The notes under the pieces: generated by a model | The model's input: the letters and a program-made list of their open reading frames with translations, nothing else | What the model was told of the DNA's origin: nothing | The model's database searches: none | Assembly (NCBI GenBank): GCA_025454305.1 | Contig: JALOOQ010000002.1 | Span: forward strand, 1-39,736 | Source of the DNA: Cyanobium sp. Prado107 | GTDB lineage: Bacteria > Cyanobacteriota > Cyanobacteriia > PCC-6307 > Cyanobiaceae | Direction of reading: 5' to 3' | DNA length: 39,736 nucleotides | Shown here: positions 30,092-39,736 of the stretch, piece after piece | Layout: every line of letters begins with the position of its first letter | Position numbering within the stretch: position 1 is the first letter of the stretch | Program-made: the position numbers and the translations under genes

Positions 30092-31119
30092 TGCCCTCCC
30101 CCGCTCCTTCCCTCGACGTCGTCGCCATCGGCAACGCCATCGTCGACGTGCTCGTGCACGCCCCGGACCGCTTCCTGGGCGACCACGGGCTCACCAAGGG
30201 CACCATGACCCTGGTGGACGAGCAGCAGGCCCAGCGGCTCTACGGGAGCGTGGGTCCGGGCCTGGAGACCTCGGGCGGTTCGGCCGCCAACACCCTGGCC
30301 GGCATCGCCCAGCTCGGTGGCCGGGCCGGCTTCATCGGCCGCGTTCGCGACGATCAGCTGGGCGGGATCTTCGCCCATGACATCCGCGCGACCGGGGCTC
30401 ACTTCGACACGCCGCCCGCCACGACGGGGCCGTCCACGGCACGCTGCCTGATCCTGGTGACACCTGATGCCCAGCGCACCATGTGCACCTACCTGGGAGC
30501 CTCGGTGGGTCTGGACCCGGCGGATCTCGATCTGGAGATGGTCGCCCGGGCCCGGGTGCTCTATCTGGAGGGGTACCTCTGGGACTGCGACGCCGCCAAG
30601 CGGGCCTTCATCGCGGCCGCCGAGGTGGCGCGGGCCCACGGCGGTGAGGTGGCCCTGAGCCTCTCCGACGCCTTCTGCGTGGAGCGGCACCGGGAGAGCT
30701 TCCTGGAGCTGGTCGACGGTCACGTCGACCTGCTGTTCGCCAACGAGATGGAGATCACCGCCCTCTACCGCGCCAACAGCTTCACCGAGGCGGTGGAGCA
30801 GGTGCGCGGCCGCTGCCGGGTGGCCGCCCTCACCCGCAGCGAGGCGGGATCGCTGGTGCTCGCCGGTGACGAGAGCCACCCGATCGAACCGGTGACGCTG
30901 GGTCCCCTGGTGGACACCACCGGCGCCGGCGACCTCTACGCCGCCGGCTTCCTGCACGCCTACACCCGGGGCCGGGATCTGCTCACCTGCGGCCGTCTGG
31001 GCTCGCTCTGCGCCGGCCAGGTGGTGACCCAGCTGGGCCCCCGCTGCCAGGTGGATCTGCTCGAGCTGGCCCGCCGTCACCTGGGCTGGGAGCAGCCTTC
31101 GGCCAGCCAGGCGCCGTAG
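30091..31119 (+). CDS. PfkB-family carbohydrate/adenosine kinase
   Basis: DVVAIGNAIVDVLVHAP...GGSAANTLAGIAQLGGRAGFIGRV...DTTGAGDLYAAGFLHAYTRG; TGATG overlap with purA. Confidence 0.92.
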   Translation: MPSPAPSLDVVAIGNAIVDVLVHAPDRFLGDHGLTKGTMTLVDEQQAQRLYGSVGPGLETSGGSAANTLAGIAQLGGRAGFIGRVRDDQLGGIFAHDIRATGAHFDTPPATTGPSTARCLILVTPDAQRTMCTYLGASVGLDPADLDLEMVARARVLYLEGYLWDCDAAKRAFIAAAEVARAHGGEVALSLSDAFCVERHRESFLELVDGHVDLLFANEMEITALYRANSFTEAVEQVRGRCRVAALTRSEAGSLVLAGDESHPIEPVTLGPLVDTTGAGDLYAAGFLHAYTRGRDLLTCGRLGSLCAGQVVTQLGPRCQVDLLELARRHLGWEQPSASQAP

Positions 31120-31406
31120 CCGCCGCTGCAGCGCGCGGGCCAGTGGATCCACTCCGGCGTGGTGTAGCTGTGGAGCTCCTCCACCGCCTGACGCAGGGGC
31201 TCCAGGCAGGCGGGGTGCGTCTTGATCAGCAGCTGCACCTCCGGGCTGCACTCCAGCTGGCCCTGCCAGCGGTAGAGCGAGGTGAGCGGCAGCAGGGCCA
31301 CGCAGGCCGCCAGCCGCCGCTCCAGAATCGCCCGGGCGAGCGCTTCGGCCCGCTCCCCATCTGCCTCGGTGGTGAGCACCAGCACCAGATCGGCGTCCTC
31401 AGGCAT
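31077..31406 (-). CDS. cutA: divalent-cation tolerance protein CutA
   Basis: DLVLVLTTEADGERAEALARAILERRLAACVALLPLTSLYRWQGQLECSPEVQLLIKT...YTTPEWIHWPARCSGGYGAWL; ATG at 31404-31406. Confidence 0.92.
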   Translation of the reverse strand: MPEDADLVLVLTTEADGERAEALARAILERRLAACVALLPLTSLYRWQGQLECSPEVQLLIKTHPACLEPLRQAVEELHSYTTPEWIHWPARCSGGYGAWLAEGCSQPR

Positions 31407-31420
31407 GGTGGCTGCGTGGC

Positions 31421-32248
31421 TCAGCAGTCCCAGGCTGCCAGGGTCTGCAGCAGGGTCTCGGCACTGAGACCGGCTGTGGTGCTGCTCTGCCGCTGCGGCC
31501 TGCGCAGCAGCAGCAGCCTGCAGCCCTCGGCGGCTGCAACCCGGCGCCAGAGGGTTTCGGTGGGCGGCCCCGAGGCCCTGGCCAGGATCGCCGCGATCCC
31601 CCAGCGCCGCACCAGCGCCGCCTCGACCCGTCCCGTCGGCGGCTCGGCGCCGGTTCGCGGGTGCAGCGGTGCCAGGCGCTCCGGGGCCAGGCCCGCCGCC
31701 AGGGCCTGCCGCACCGCCGCCGGCTCGGGCAGCACCCGGGCGTGATGCAGGGCACCGGGGCTGCAGCGCAATGCCTCGGCGAGGTGGCGGGAGCCGATCG
31801 CGAGCAGCAGCCGGGTGCCGGCCAGAGGCACGGCCCCGAGGCTGGGGAGATCGGCGAGCTCCTGAACCGTTCCGCCGTCGCTCACCTCGCCGCCGCTGTT
31901 CCGCTCCAGCCTCAGCAGCGGCACAGCGGCGGCGGCACTCCCCTGCACCAGCTCCGCCTGAATGCGGCTGGCGAAGGGATGGGTGGCGTCCACCACCACG
32001 GTGAAGGGTTCGCCCAGCTCCCGTGCCTGCAGCAGCTGGCGGGCCAGGCCGGCGGCACCCCCCAGCCTCCCCACCCGCAGCTCCAGCCCTGGATGGGCGG
32101 GATACCGGTCGGCGGCGGCGCTGGTGAGCACACTCAGCCGCACCCGCCAGCCCAGGGCGAGCAGGCGCTCCGCCAGCGGCGGGCCCTCGCCCGTGCCGCT
32201 GAACAGCCACAGCCGCCTGTGCTGCTGCCGGGCCGGGGTGTCGTGCAT
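31421..32248 (-). CDS. cobK: precorrin-6A/cobalt-precorrin-6A reductase
   Basis: LWLFSGTGEGPPLAERLLALGWRVRLSVLTSAA...VVVDATHPFASRIQAELVQG...LLAIGSRHLAEAL. Confidence 0.9.
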   Translation of the reverse strand: MHDTPARQQHRRLWLFSGTGEGPPLAERLLALGWRVRLSVLTSAAADRYPAHPGLELRVGRLGGAAGLARQLLQARELGEPFTVVVDATHPFASRIQAELVQGSAAAAVPLLRLERNSGGEVSDGGTVQELADLPSLGAVPLAGTRLLLAIGSRHLAEALRCSPGALHHARVLPEPAAVRQALAAGLAPERLAPLHPRTGAEPPTGRVEAALVRRWGIAAILARASGPPTETLWRRVAAAEGCRLLLLRRPQRQSSTTAGLSAETLLQTLAAWDC

Positions 32249-32280
32249 CAGGATGGTCGACGTTGCGAGGGTCAGCGGGC

Positions 32281-32748
32281 GTGAATCACTGTCTTCTGGA
32301 GGTCGACGTGCTGGAGGCGCCCCAGGTTCGCTACACCCAGGACAACCAGACGCCGGTGGCGGAACTGCTCGTTCAGCTTGATGGACTCCGGCCTGACGAC
32401 CCGCCGGGTCAGCTCAAGGTGGTGGGATGGGGCAACCTGGCCCAGGATCTCCAGAACCGCGTGCAGCCCGGCCAGCGTCTTGTGGTGGAGGGCCGGCTGC
32501 GCATGAACACCGTGACCCGCCCCGACGGCATCAAGGAGAAGCGGGCCGAGCTGACCCTCTCCCGGCTGCATCCCCTCCAGGCTGCGCCCGACTACTCCGC
32601 ACCAGCCCATGCGGGCGTCGCGGCTGCGCCGGCTCCAGCCCGATCCGCCGCGCCTCAGGCCGCGGCAACCGCCAACCCGGCTCCCAGCTGGAATGCCGCG
32701 CCCCTGGTGCCCGACCTGTCAGAGGGGGAGGACGAGATTCCCTTCTGA
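32281..32748 (+). CDS. ssb: single-stranded DNA-binding protein
   Basis: OB-fold NHCLLEVDVLEAPQVRYTQDNQTPVAELLVQL...QRLVVEGRLRMNTVTRPDG; acidic tip EGEDEIPF; GTG start at 32281. Confidence 0.9.
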   Translation: MNHCLLEVDVLEAPQVRYTQDNQTPVAELLVQLDGLRPDDPPGQLKVVGWGNLAQDLQNRVQPGQRLVVEGRLRMNTVTRPDGIKEKRAELTLSRLHPLQAAPDYSAPAHAGVAAAPAPARSAAPQAAATANPAPSWNAAPLVPDLSEGEDEIPF

Positions 32749-32772
32749 TCCCGTCGCGCCCGCAGGCAACGA

Positions 32773-32997
32773 TCAGTCCCGGGTCCGGGAGTCCTGGGCC
32801 TGGGGATGCTCCCCCACCCGGTCCAGCAGTTCGCCCAGTTCCCTCTCCAGGGCCGCCAGATCCAGCCGCCAGCCCGGCCAGGCACCGCTGTCGATGTGGC
32901 GCAGCAGCCAGAGACGGTCGGCCTGAAGCTGGCGCACCAGCTCCGCCGCGCTGGGCGCGGCCTCCGCTGCGGCCTCGGGTGGGGTCGCGTCGGCCAT
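32773..32997 (-). CDS. small conserved-type hypothetical protein
   Basis: MADATPPEAAAEAAPSAAELVRQLQADRLWLLRHIDSGAWPGWRLDLAALERELGELLDRVG; coherent helical protein, divergent from the next gene. Confidence 0.5.
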   Translation of the reverse strand: MADATPPEAAAEAAPSAAELVRQLQADRLWLLRHIDSGAWPGWRLDLAALERELGELLDRVGEHPQAQDSRTRD

Positions 32998-33001
32998 GGG
33001 C

Positions 33002-33577
33002 ATGCTGGAAGATGACCTCATGCAAGCACTTCTCTCGCCCGGCAGCCTGGTCACCCTGGCCGGAGCGCTTCTCTCGGTGATCGGCTGGGTCGGCTACGCC
33101 AGCGGCAACCCCAATCTCAGCCTGCCGACGATCTTCTACGGCATCCCGATCCTGCTCGGAGGGCTGGCGTTGAAGTCGTCCGAACTGCCCCCACCCGAGC
33201 GGCTCACCCCCCCGGACCGCTTCCGGGACCTGCGCGAGCGGCCTGAGAGCGAACCGCTGCGCAAGCTTCTGGCCGATGTGCTGCGCTGGCGTTACGGCCA
33301 GAAGGCCCACCTGGAGAGTTCCCTGGAGGTGCTCAAGCTCTGGGATGAGGACAACCCTCCCCAGCTGGTGAGCGTCGAGGAGCTGGAGCAGCACGGCGGC
33401 TACGGTCTGCGCCTGCGCTTCCGCCGGGGCGCCGTGCCCTGGGAGCGCTGGCTCGAGCGTCGCGACCGCCTGGGCCGCTTCTTCGGCGACGGCCTCGTGG
33501 CCGAGCTGGAGCCCCTCGACGGAGACGGGCTCCAGCTCACCCTGTCGCCCCTGGCGGCCGCCGCGCCCGCCGGCTGA
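33002..33577 (+). CDS. DUF2854-like membrane protein (cyanobacterial/plastid family)
   Basis: VTLAGALLSVIGWVGYASGNPNLSLPTIFYGIPILLGGLALKSSELPP; two TM segments plus soluble domain. Exact start uncertain. Confidence 0.7.
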   Translation: MLEDDLMQALLSPGSLVTLAGALLSVIGWVGYASGNPNLSLPTIFYGIPILLGGLALKSSELPPPERLTPPDRFRDLRERPESEPLRKLLADVLRWRYGQKAHLESSLEVLKLWDEDNPPQLVSVEELEQHGGYGLRLRFRRGAVPWERWLERRDRLGRFFGDGLVAELEPLDGDGLQLTLSPLAAAAPAG

Positions 33578-33601
33578 GCCGCGACGCGCGCGGGCCCGAT
33601 C

Positions 33602-34534
33602 ATGGGGCCCTCACGTTCCCCGATCCCCCCTGCTGCCTTGAGCCCCGATCCCGCCATCACCCGCACCGATGCCCTGCGCGTCTCGGTGCTCAGTGAGGCC
33701 CTGCCCTACATCCAGCGCTTCTCCGGTCGCCGGGTGGTGGTGAAGTACGGCGGAGCGGCGATGGCCAGCGCCGACCTGCGCGACGCCGTGTACCGGGATC
33801 TGGTGCTGCTGGCCTCGGTGGGGGTGCGGCCGGTGGTGGTGCACGGCGGCGGTCCGGAGATCAACGACTGGCTGGGCCGGCTCAACATCCAGCCCCAGTT
33901 CAAGGCGGGCCTGCGGGTCACCACCCCCGAGACCATGGACGTGGTGGAGATGGTGCTCGTGGGCCGCGTCAACAAGCACATCGTCAACGGCATCAACACC
34001 GTCGGTGGACGGGCCGTGGGGCTCTGCGGCAGTGACGGCTCCCTTGTGGTGGCCCGCACCTATGACGACGGCAACCACGGACTGGTGGGCGAGGTGCAGG
34101 CGGTGGACCCGGCCGTCCTCTTCCCCCTGCTGGAGGCCGGCTACATCCCGGTGATCTCCAGCGTCGCCGCCGACCGCGAGGGCCAGGCCCACAACATCAA
34201 CGCCGACACGGTGGCCGGCGAGCTGGCCGCCGCCCTGCAGGCCGAGAAGCTGATCCTGCTCACCGACACCCCCGGGATCCTGCGCGATCGCCACGATCCC
34301 GCCTCGCTCATCCGCCAGGTCACCCTGGCGGGTGCCCGCGAGCTGATCGCCGAGGGGGTCGTGGAGGGCGGCATGACGCCCAAGACCGAGTGCTGCATCC
34401 GCGCCCTGGCCCAGGGGGTGGGGGCAGCCCACATCGTCGACGGCCGTGTGCCCCACGCCCTGCTGCTGGAGGTGTTCACCGATGCCGGCATCGGCACGAT
34501 GGTGGTGGGCAGCGAACGGCTGCTGCGGAGCTGA
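33602..34534 (+). CDS. argB: acetylglutamate kinase
   Basis: [11 protein letters not shown]...[20 protein letters not shown]...[15 protein letters not shown]...[13 protein letters not shown]. Confidence 0.96.
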   Translation: MGPSRSPIPPAALSPDPAITRTDALRVSVLSEALPYIQRFSGRRVVVKYGGAAMASADLRDAVYRDLVLLASVGVRPVVVHGGGPEINDWLGRLNIQPQFKAGLRVTTPETMDVVEMVLVGRVNKHIVNGINTVGGRAVGLCGSDGSLVVARTYDDGNHGLVGEVQAVDPAVLFPLLEAGYIPVISSVAADREGQAHNINADTVAGELAAALQAEKLILLTDTPGILRDRHDPASLIRQVTLAGARELIAEGVVEGGMTPKTECCIRALAQGVGAAHIVDGRVPHALLLEVFTDAGIGTMVVGSERLLRS

Positions 34535-34554
34535 GCCGGGCCGGTGCGCGCGCG

Positions 34555-35721
34555 ATGAGCCACGAGTCCTCCCCCCCAGATCCCCTCCCCACGGATCCTT
34601 CTCCAGATCCCTTTGCCCCTGCCCGCCAGGCTCTCGACCGCGGGGACTACGGAAAGGCGCTGCGGCTGCTGGAGCCGCTGGTGAGCCGCCATCCGCCGGC
34701 CACCCCGCAGGGCGGCCAGCTGCAGCTGCTGATGGCCACAGCCAGCATGGGCCAGGGCAACACTGCGGCCGCCCTGGCCTGCTGTCAGCAGGTGCGGCGC
34801 TGTGCAGACCCTGCCCTGCGGGTGCAGGCCCGCGAGCTGCTCGAGGTGCTGGAGGCGCCCTCCCTCCAGCGGCCCCGGGAGTGGTCGCTGACGTTGCCGG
34901 AACTGGGCGCGGTGGACCCGATCGCCGGCTCCCTCAGCCAGCGCTCCCGGCGCGGCGCTCCCCCCGGCCCGCCCCCGCCGCCGCCCCCGCCGGTGGGCCC
35001 GACCCGGGCACCGCAGGGCCTGGCGGTGCTGGCGCTGCTGCTGATGCTGCTCACCCTGCTGCTGGCGGGGTGCGTGGAGGTGCGGGCCGAGCTGCAGTTC
35101 GGGGCCCCCGGACGGCTGCAGCTGGTGGAACAGCTCAGCCCCGGTGAGGGGCAGTCCCCTGGGCCGTGGCAGCGGCAGTTCGCCGACCAGCTGCGGGATC
35201 TGGGGATGCGCCCGGCCGCGTCTTCAGCCCGCCAGGGCAGGCTGGACCGGCTCGAGGGGCGGATGCAACCGGCCGCCGACACCCTGGAGACGCTCGTCGC
35301 CAGTGCCGGCGAGGCGGCCCGGCTCGCCGGGGTGTCGCTGCCGCCACCCCGGGTGCAGTGGCAGGAGACCAACTGGCTGGTGGGGGTACGACAGGAGCTG
35401 GCGCTGGAGTTCGACCTGCGGGCGGCCGGTGTGGTGCCGGGCGTGGCCTTGGCCGTGGATCTGCGGCCCGTGCGGGCCCGCGCCGTGCGCCGGGCCGTGC
35501 CGGAGCCCGTGCTGGTGCTGCGCTCGGAGCACGGTCAACCGGGTCCGTTGCTGCGCTGGCCTCTGCGTCTCGGCCAGCTCAACCAGCTGCAGCTGCGCTG
35601 CTGGCGCTGGAGTCCGCTGGGCCTGGGCGCCGCCGCGATCGGCCTGGCTCTTGCCCTGGTGCTGCTGCTGGCCAGCCTGCGGCGGCGGCTGGGATTCGGC
35701 TGGCCCGAGTTGCCTGCCTGA
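34555..35721 (+). CDS. DUF3153-like protein with N-terminal helical/TPR-like region, polyproline linker and internal lipobox/TM
   Basis: PARQALDRGDYGKALRLLEPLVSRHPP...; GPPPPPPPPVGPTRAPQGLAVLALLLMLLTLLLAGCVEVRAELQFG; ends with a second TM (LGAAAIGLALALVLLLASLRRR). Confidence 0.75.
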   Translation: MSHESSPPDPLPTDPSPDPFAPARQALDRGDYGKALRLLEPLVSRHPPATPQGGQLQLLMATASMGQGNTAAALACCQQVRRCADPALRVQARELLEVLEAPSLQRPREWSLTLPELGAVDPIAGSLSQRSRRGAPPGPPPPPPPPVGPTRAPQGLAVLALLLMLLTLLLAGCVEVRAELQFGAPGRLQLVEQLSPGEGQSPGPWQRQFADQLRDLGMRPAASSARQGRLDRLEGRMQPAADTLETLVASAGEAARLAGVSLPPPRVQWQETNWLVGVRQELALEFDLRAAGVVPGVALAVDLRPVRARAVRRAVPEPVLVLRSEHGQPGPLLRWPLRLGQLNQLQLRCWRWSPLGLGAAAIGLALALVLLLASLRRRLGFGWPELPA

Positions 35722-35728
35722 GACCAGC

Positions 35729-38020
35729 TCAGAGCACCAGCGGGTCGGGGTCGATCGCCAGCCCCACCGCGGCGGGCAGCATGCGCCGCAGCTCCGCTTC
35801 CGCGGGCAGCGGCAGCGGGCTGGCCGCCGGACCGTGGAGCAGCAGCTGCCAGCGGCTGCGTCCCGCCACCCGGGCCACCGGTGCCGGTGCCGGTCCGATC
35901 ACGCACCAGCCCTGCAGCCGGGCCGCCGGCAGGACGCTCTCGGCCACGGATGCCGCGGCGGTGGCCGTGGCCGAGGCGCTGTGGCCACTGAAGCGCAACA
36001 GGCAGGCACGGCTGAAGGGCACCAGCCCGCCCTGGCGCCTGAGCTTCAGTTCCTCTTCCAGGAAGCGGCCATAGCGGCCATCCACCAGATGGCGGATCAC
36101 CGGATGTCCGGGGCTGTAGGTCTGCACCAGCACTTCCCCGGGCCGCTCACCCCGTCCCGCCCGCCCCGCCAGCTGCAGCAGCAGTTGCAGGCACTGTTCC
36201 CCCGCCCGCAGATCCGGCCGGTGCAGCAGACCGTCGGCCGCCAGCACCACCGCCAGCGTCACCCGCGGCAGGTCCATCCCCTTGGCGAGCATCTGGGTGC
36301 CCACCAGCACATCCGCTTCACCGTCCGCGAAGCGCTGCAGCAGCACACGATGGGCGTCGCGGCCGCGGGTGGTGTCGCGGTCGAAGCGCAGCACCCGCAG
36401 CCCCTCCAGCTCCCCCGCCAGCTGCTCCATCACCCGCTGGGTGCCGGCCCCGAAGGGCTTGAAGGCGGTGGAGCCACAGTGGCCGCAGCGCTCGCCCAGT
36501 TCAGCCCGGTGGTCGCACCAGTGGCAGCGCAGCCACTCCCGCCCGCCCCGTGAGCGGTGCACCGTCATCGCCACGTCGCAGTGGGGGCAGAGCACCGCCT
36601 CACCGCAGCTGCGGCAGCTCACGAAGGCGTGATAGCCACGCCGCGGCACCAGCACCACCGCCTGCTCGCCCCGCTCGCGCAGGGCCGCCAGCCGCTCCAT
36701 CAGCGGGCGGCTGAGCAGGCGGCGGTGCCCTTCGGCCAGCTCCTGGCGCATGTCCACCACCCGCACGGGCGGCAGGGGGCGCCCGCCGATGCGCTGCGGC
36801 AGGCGCAGCAGCCGGGTATCGGCCTGGGGCCCCTGGCAGGCCAGCCAGGTTTCCAGCGATGGGGTGGCGCTGCCCAGCAGCAGCCGCGAGCCGCTCAGGC
36901 GCGCCCGCAGCCGCGCCACGTCGCGGGCGTGGTAGCAGGGCATGGGGCTCTCCTGCTTGTAGGAGCTGTCGTGCTCCTCATCGAGCACGATCAGGTCCAG
37001 GGCGGGCAGCGGCAGGAACACCGCCGAGCGCGTGCCCACGGCCAGCAGCGGAGCACCGCTGAGGCAGCGGCGCCAGGTGCTCACCCGGGCACCTTCAGCC
37101 ATGCCGCTGTGGAACTCCACCACCTGCGCTCCGAAGCGCTCGCGGCAGCGGTCGAGCAGCTGGGGGATCAGGCCGATCTCCGGCGCCAGGATCAGCACGC
37201 TGCGGTCGCGTCCCAGGCTGCGGGCCGCGGCCTGCAGGTACACCTCCGTCTTGCCCGCGCCGGTCACGCCCCAGAGCAGCAGGGCCTGGGCGGCCGGGGC
37301 GCTGTCGATGACCTCGAGGGCCTCCGCCTGGGCCGCCGTGAGCTGGCGGCAAGGCACCGGCGGGGACGGTTGCGGCGGGACGCTGTCGACGCCGGTGCTG
37401 CCGTCCTGCCCGTCCGCAGCATCCCGGGGTGCGGGCCCCCGTTGCCGGCACACCAGCCCGCGCCGCTCCAGCGCCTGGACCACCGAGCGGCTGAAGCCGT
37501 CCCGGCCACAGACGCTGCGCAGGGGCAGAGGGGCTCCGGCCCTGCGGAGGTGGTCCAGCAGATCCCGCTGGCGTCGGCTGAGCTGCTCCTCGCCTCCTGC
37601 GGCAGGTGCCTGGCTGATCCCGAGGTACCAGATCGGTGACGGAACGGAGCTCCTGCCCTGGCGGCGTTGCCCCAGCCACCCGGGGGGCAGCGCGCTCTTG
37701 AGGGTTCTGAAGCGACTGGTGTGGCAGCGATCCGCCACGGCCGTGATCAGCTGCTGCCAGCTTCCGTCAACGGCCGCTGGCTGCAGCAGCCGTTGCACGG
37801 GCCGCAGACGGCGTGCCGCGAGATCCGGCGGTGGCGCGGTGAGGATCTCCACCACCAGTCCCGCATGGCTTCTGCCCTGCAGACCCACCTCCACCAGATC
37901 GCCGATGGCCAGGGGCAGGCCGTCGGGGTTGGCGTAGGTGAACACCTGGCCTTCCCGCCCGGCCTCCACCCAGATCTGGAGCCAGCCGGGGATGGATTTG
38001 CTTGCGGTGCTCACCGCCAC
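35729..38020 (-). CDS. priA: primosomal protein N' (replication restart helicase)
   Basis: LLWGVTGAGKTEVYLQAAARSL; LIVLDEEHDSSYKQ; zinc cysteines CRSCGEAVLCPHCDVAM...CHWCDHRAELGERCGHCGS; GTG start at 38020 or 38014. Confidence 0.95.
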   Translation of the reverse strand: MAVSTASKSIPGWLQIWVEAGREGQVFTYANPDGLPLAIGDLVEVGLQGRSHAGLVVEILTAPPPDLAARRLRPVQRLLQPAAVDGSWQQLITAVADRCHTSRFRTLKSALPPGWLGQRRQGRSSVPSPIWYLGISQAPAAGGEEQLSRRQRDLLDHLRRAGAPLPLRSVCGRDGFSRSVVQALERRGLVCRQRGPAPRDAADGQDGSTGVDSVPPQPSPPVPCRQLTAAQAEALEVIDSAPAAQALLLWGVTGAGKTEVYLQAAARSLGRDRSVLILAPEIGLIPQLLDRCRERFGAQVVEFHSGMAEGARVSTWRRCLSGAPLLAVGTRSAVFLPLPALDLIVLDEEHDSSYKQESPMPCYHARDVARLRARLSGSRLLLGSATPSLETWLACQGPQADTRLLRLPQRIGGRPLPPVRVVDMRQELAEGHRRLLSRPLMERLAALRERGEQAVVLVPRRGYHAFVSCRSCGEAVLCPHCDVAMTVHRSRGGREWLRCHWCDHRAELGERCGHCGSTAFKPFGAGTQRVMEQLAGELEGLRVLRFDRDTTRGRDAHRVLLQRFADGEADVLVGTQMLAKGMDLPRVTLAVVLAADGLLHRPDLRAGEQCLQLLLQLAGRAGRGERPGEVLVQTYSPGHPVIRHLVDGRYGRFLEEELKLRRQGGLVPFSRACLLRFSGHSASATATAAASVAESVLPAARLQGWCVIGPAPAPVARVAGRSRWQLLLHGPAASPLPLPAEAELRRMLPAAVGLAIDPDPLVL

Positions 38021-38040
38021 TTCATAGGATGGGTGCGTTG

Positions 38041-38058
38041 GGCAGTTCAATGACTGCC
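38041..38058. promoter_or_regulatory. 6-bp inverted repeat upstream of priA
   Basis: GGCAGT-tcaatg-ACTGCC. Confidence 0.3.
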
Positions 38059-38329
38059 GTCGGAACCCGACAGAGTTCCGTCCAGAGGGAAGACTCGAAG
38101 AGTTCGCCGGTGTCCGGGCCTTCGTGGCCGGGATTCTCTGGCCTGCATCTCCAGTCTGCGACCACCCCTGCCGATCCTGTCGCGGCCACCGCCAATTCCC
38201 CGTCCCGTTCTCCAGGCTGTCCTGTTTTCCCAGGTTTCCTGCGTCTGTTCCCAGATCCTGCAGCCCACCCGGCAGCAGGGTTCCCGGAAGATTCCGGTTC
38301 CTTGCGGCCATGGTCACACCGTGTGCCCG

Positions 38330-38413
38330 TGAGCCACTGATGTTCAGCCAAGGCTCCTCAGCCACGGCCCTTCAGCCATGCCCCCTCAGCCACTGCTCGT
38401 GAGCTGACCCTGG
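38330..38413. repeat. 14-bp-period imperfect direct repeat array (4 good units plus 2 degenerate flanks)
   Basis: TGAGCCACTGATGT / TCAGCCAAGGCTCC / TCAGCCACGGCCCT / TCAGCCATGCCCCC / TCAGCCACTGCTCG / TGAGCTGACCCTGG, contiguous at exact 14-bp steps. Confidence 0.85.
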
Positions 38414-38494
38414 CGCCAATCCTGCGATTGCTGCATCAGTGATCGTGCTCTGTCTGCGACCCTCCCCGTTCTGTCCCGCCCGTTCCCTGCATCG

Positions 38495-39736
<1,242 letters not shown>

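Noticed and set aside
38021-38365. N-terminal extension of PriA to 38365
   Set aside because: Lacks PriA-like sequence and overlaps intergenic repeats; GTG starts at 38020/38014 fit the conserved N-terminus better.
38330-38413. 14-bp array as a CRISPR
   Set aside because: Unit too short, no spacers distinct from repeats, and no cas genes in the window.

Overview
This 39.7 kb window is a high-GC chromosomal segment from a cyanobacterium. Psb27, a ferrochelatase with a C-terminal chlorophyll-binding-type helix, and a picocyanobacteria-like gene order suggest the Synechococcus/Cyanobium lineage; that placement is inference. It is densely packed with about 40 core or housekeeping genes: ppsA, ilvB, hemH, cobO, pyrH, frr, tal, ftsI, lepB, ppa, proS, psb27, purA, a PfkB/adenosine kinase gene, cutA, cobK, ssb, argB, priA and rpoD, plus conserved hypotheticals. 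I found no rRNA, tRNA, CRISPR array, prophage or IS element. The points most worth a second look are: (1) an imperfect direct-repeat array of exactly 14-bp period (core TCAGCCA) in the priA-rpoD intergenic region just upstream of the principal sigma factor gene; (2) a dihydroorotase-like protein that has lost essentially all recognisable metal ligands; (3) a putative FtsL-like bitopic coiled-coil protein directly upstream of ftsI; (4) an inverted repeat that could occlude the pyrH Shine-Dalgarno; (5) extra domains on housekeeping enzymes (zinc ribbon on acetolactate synthase, EF-hands on transaldolase); (6) several perfect dyads at promoters or gene ends, and CTAG tetranucleotides concentrated in upstream regions; (7) short tandem repeats in the N-terminal coding regions of a methyltransferase and a resolvase-HTH-like protein. 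I did not find a convincing entirely new multi-gene system. All calls come from reading the sequence and supplied ORFs; no homology search was run.
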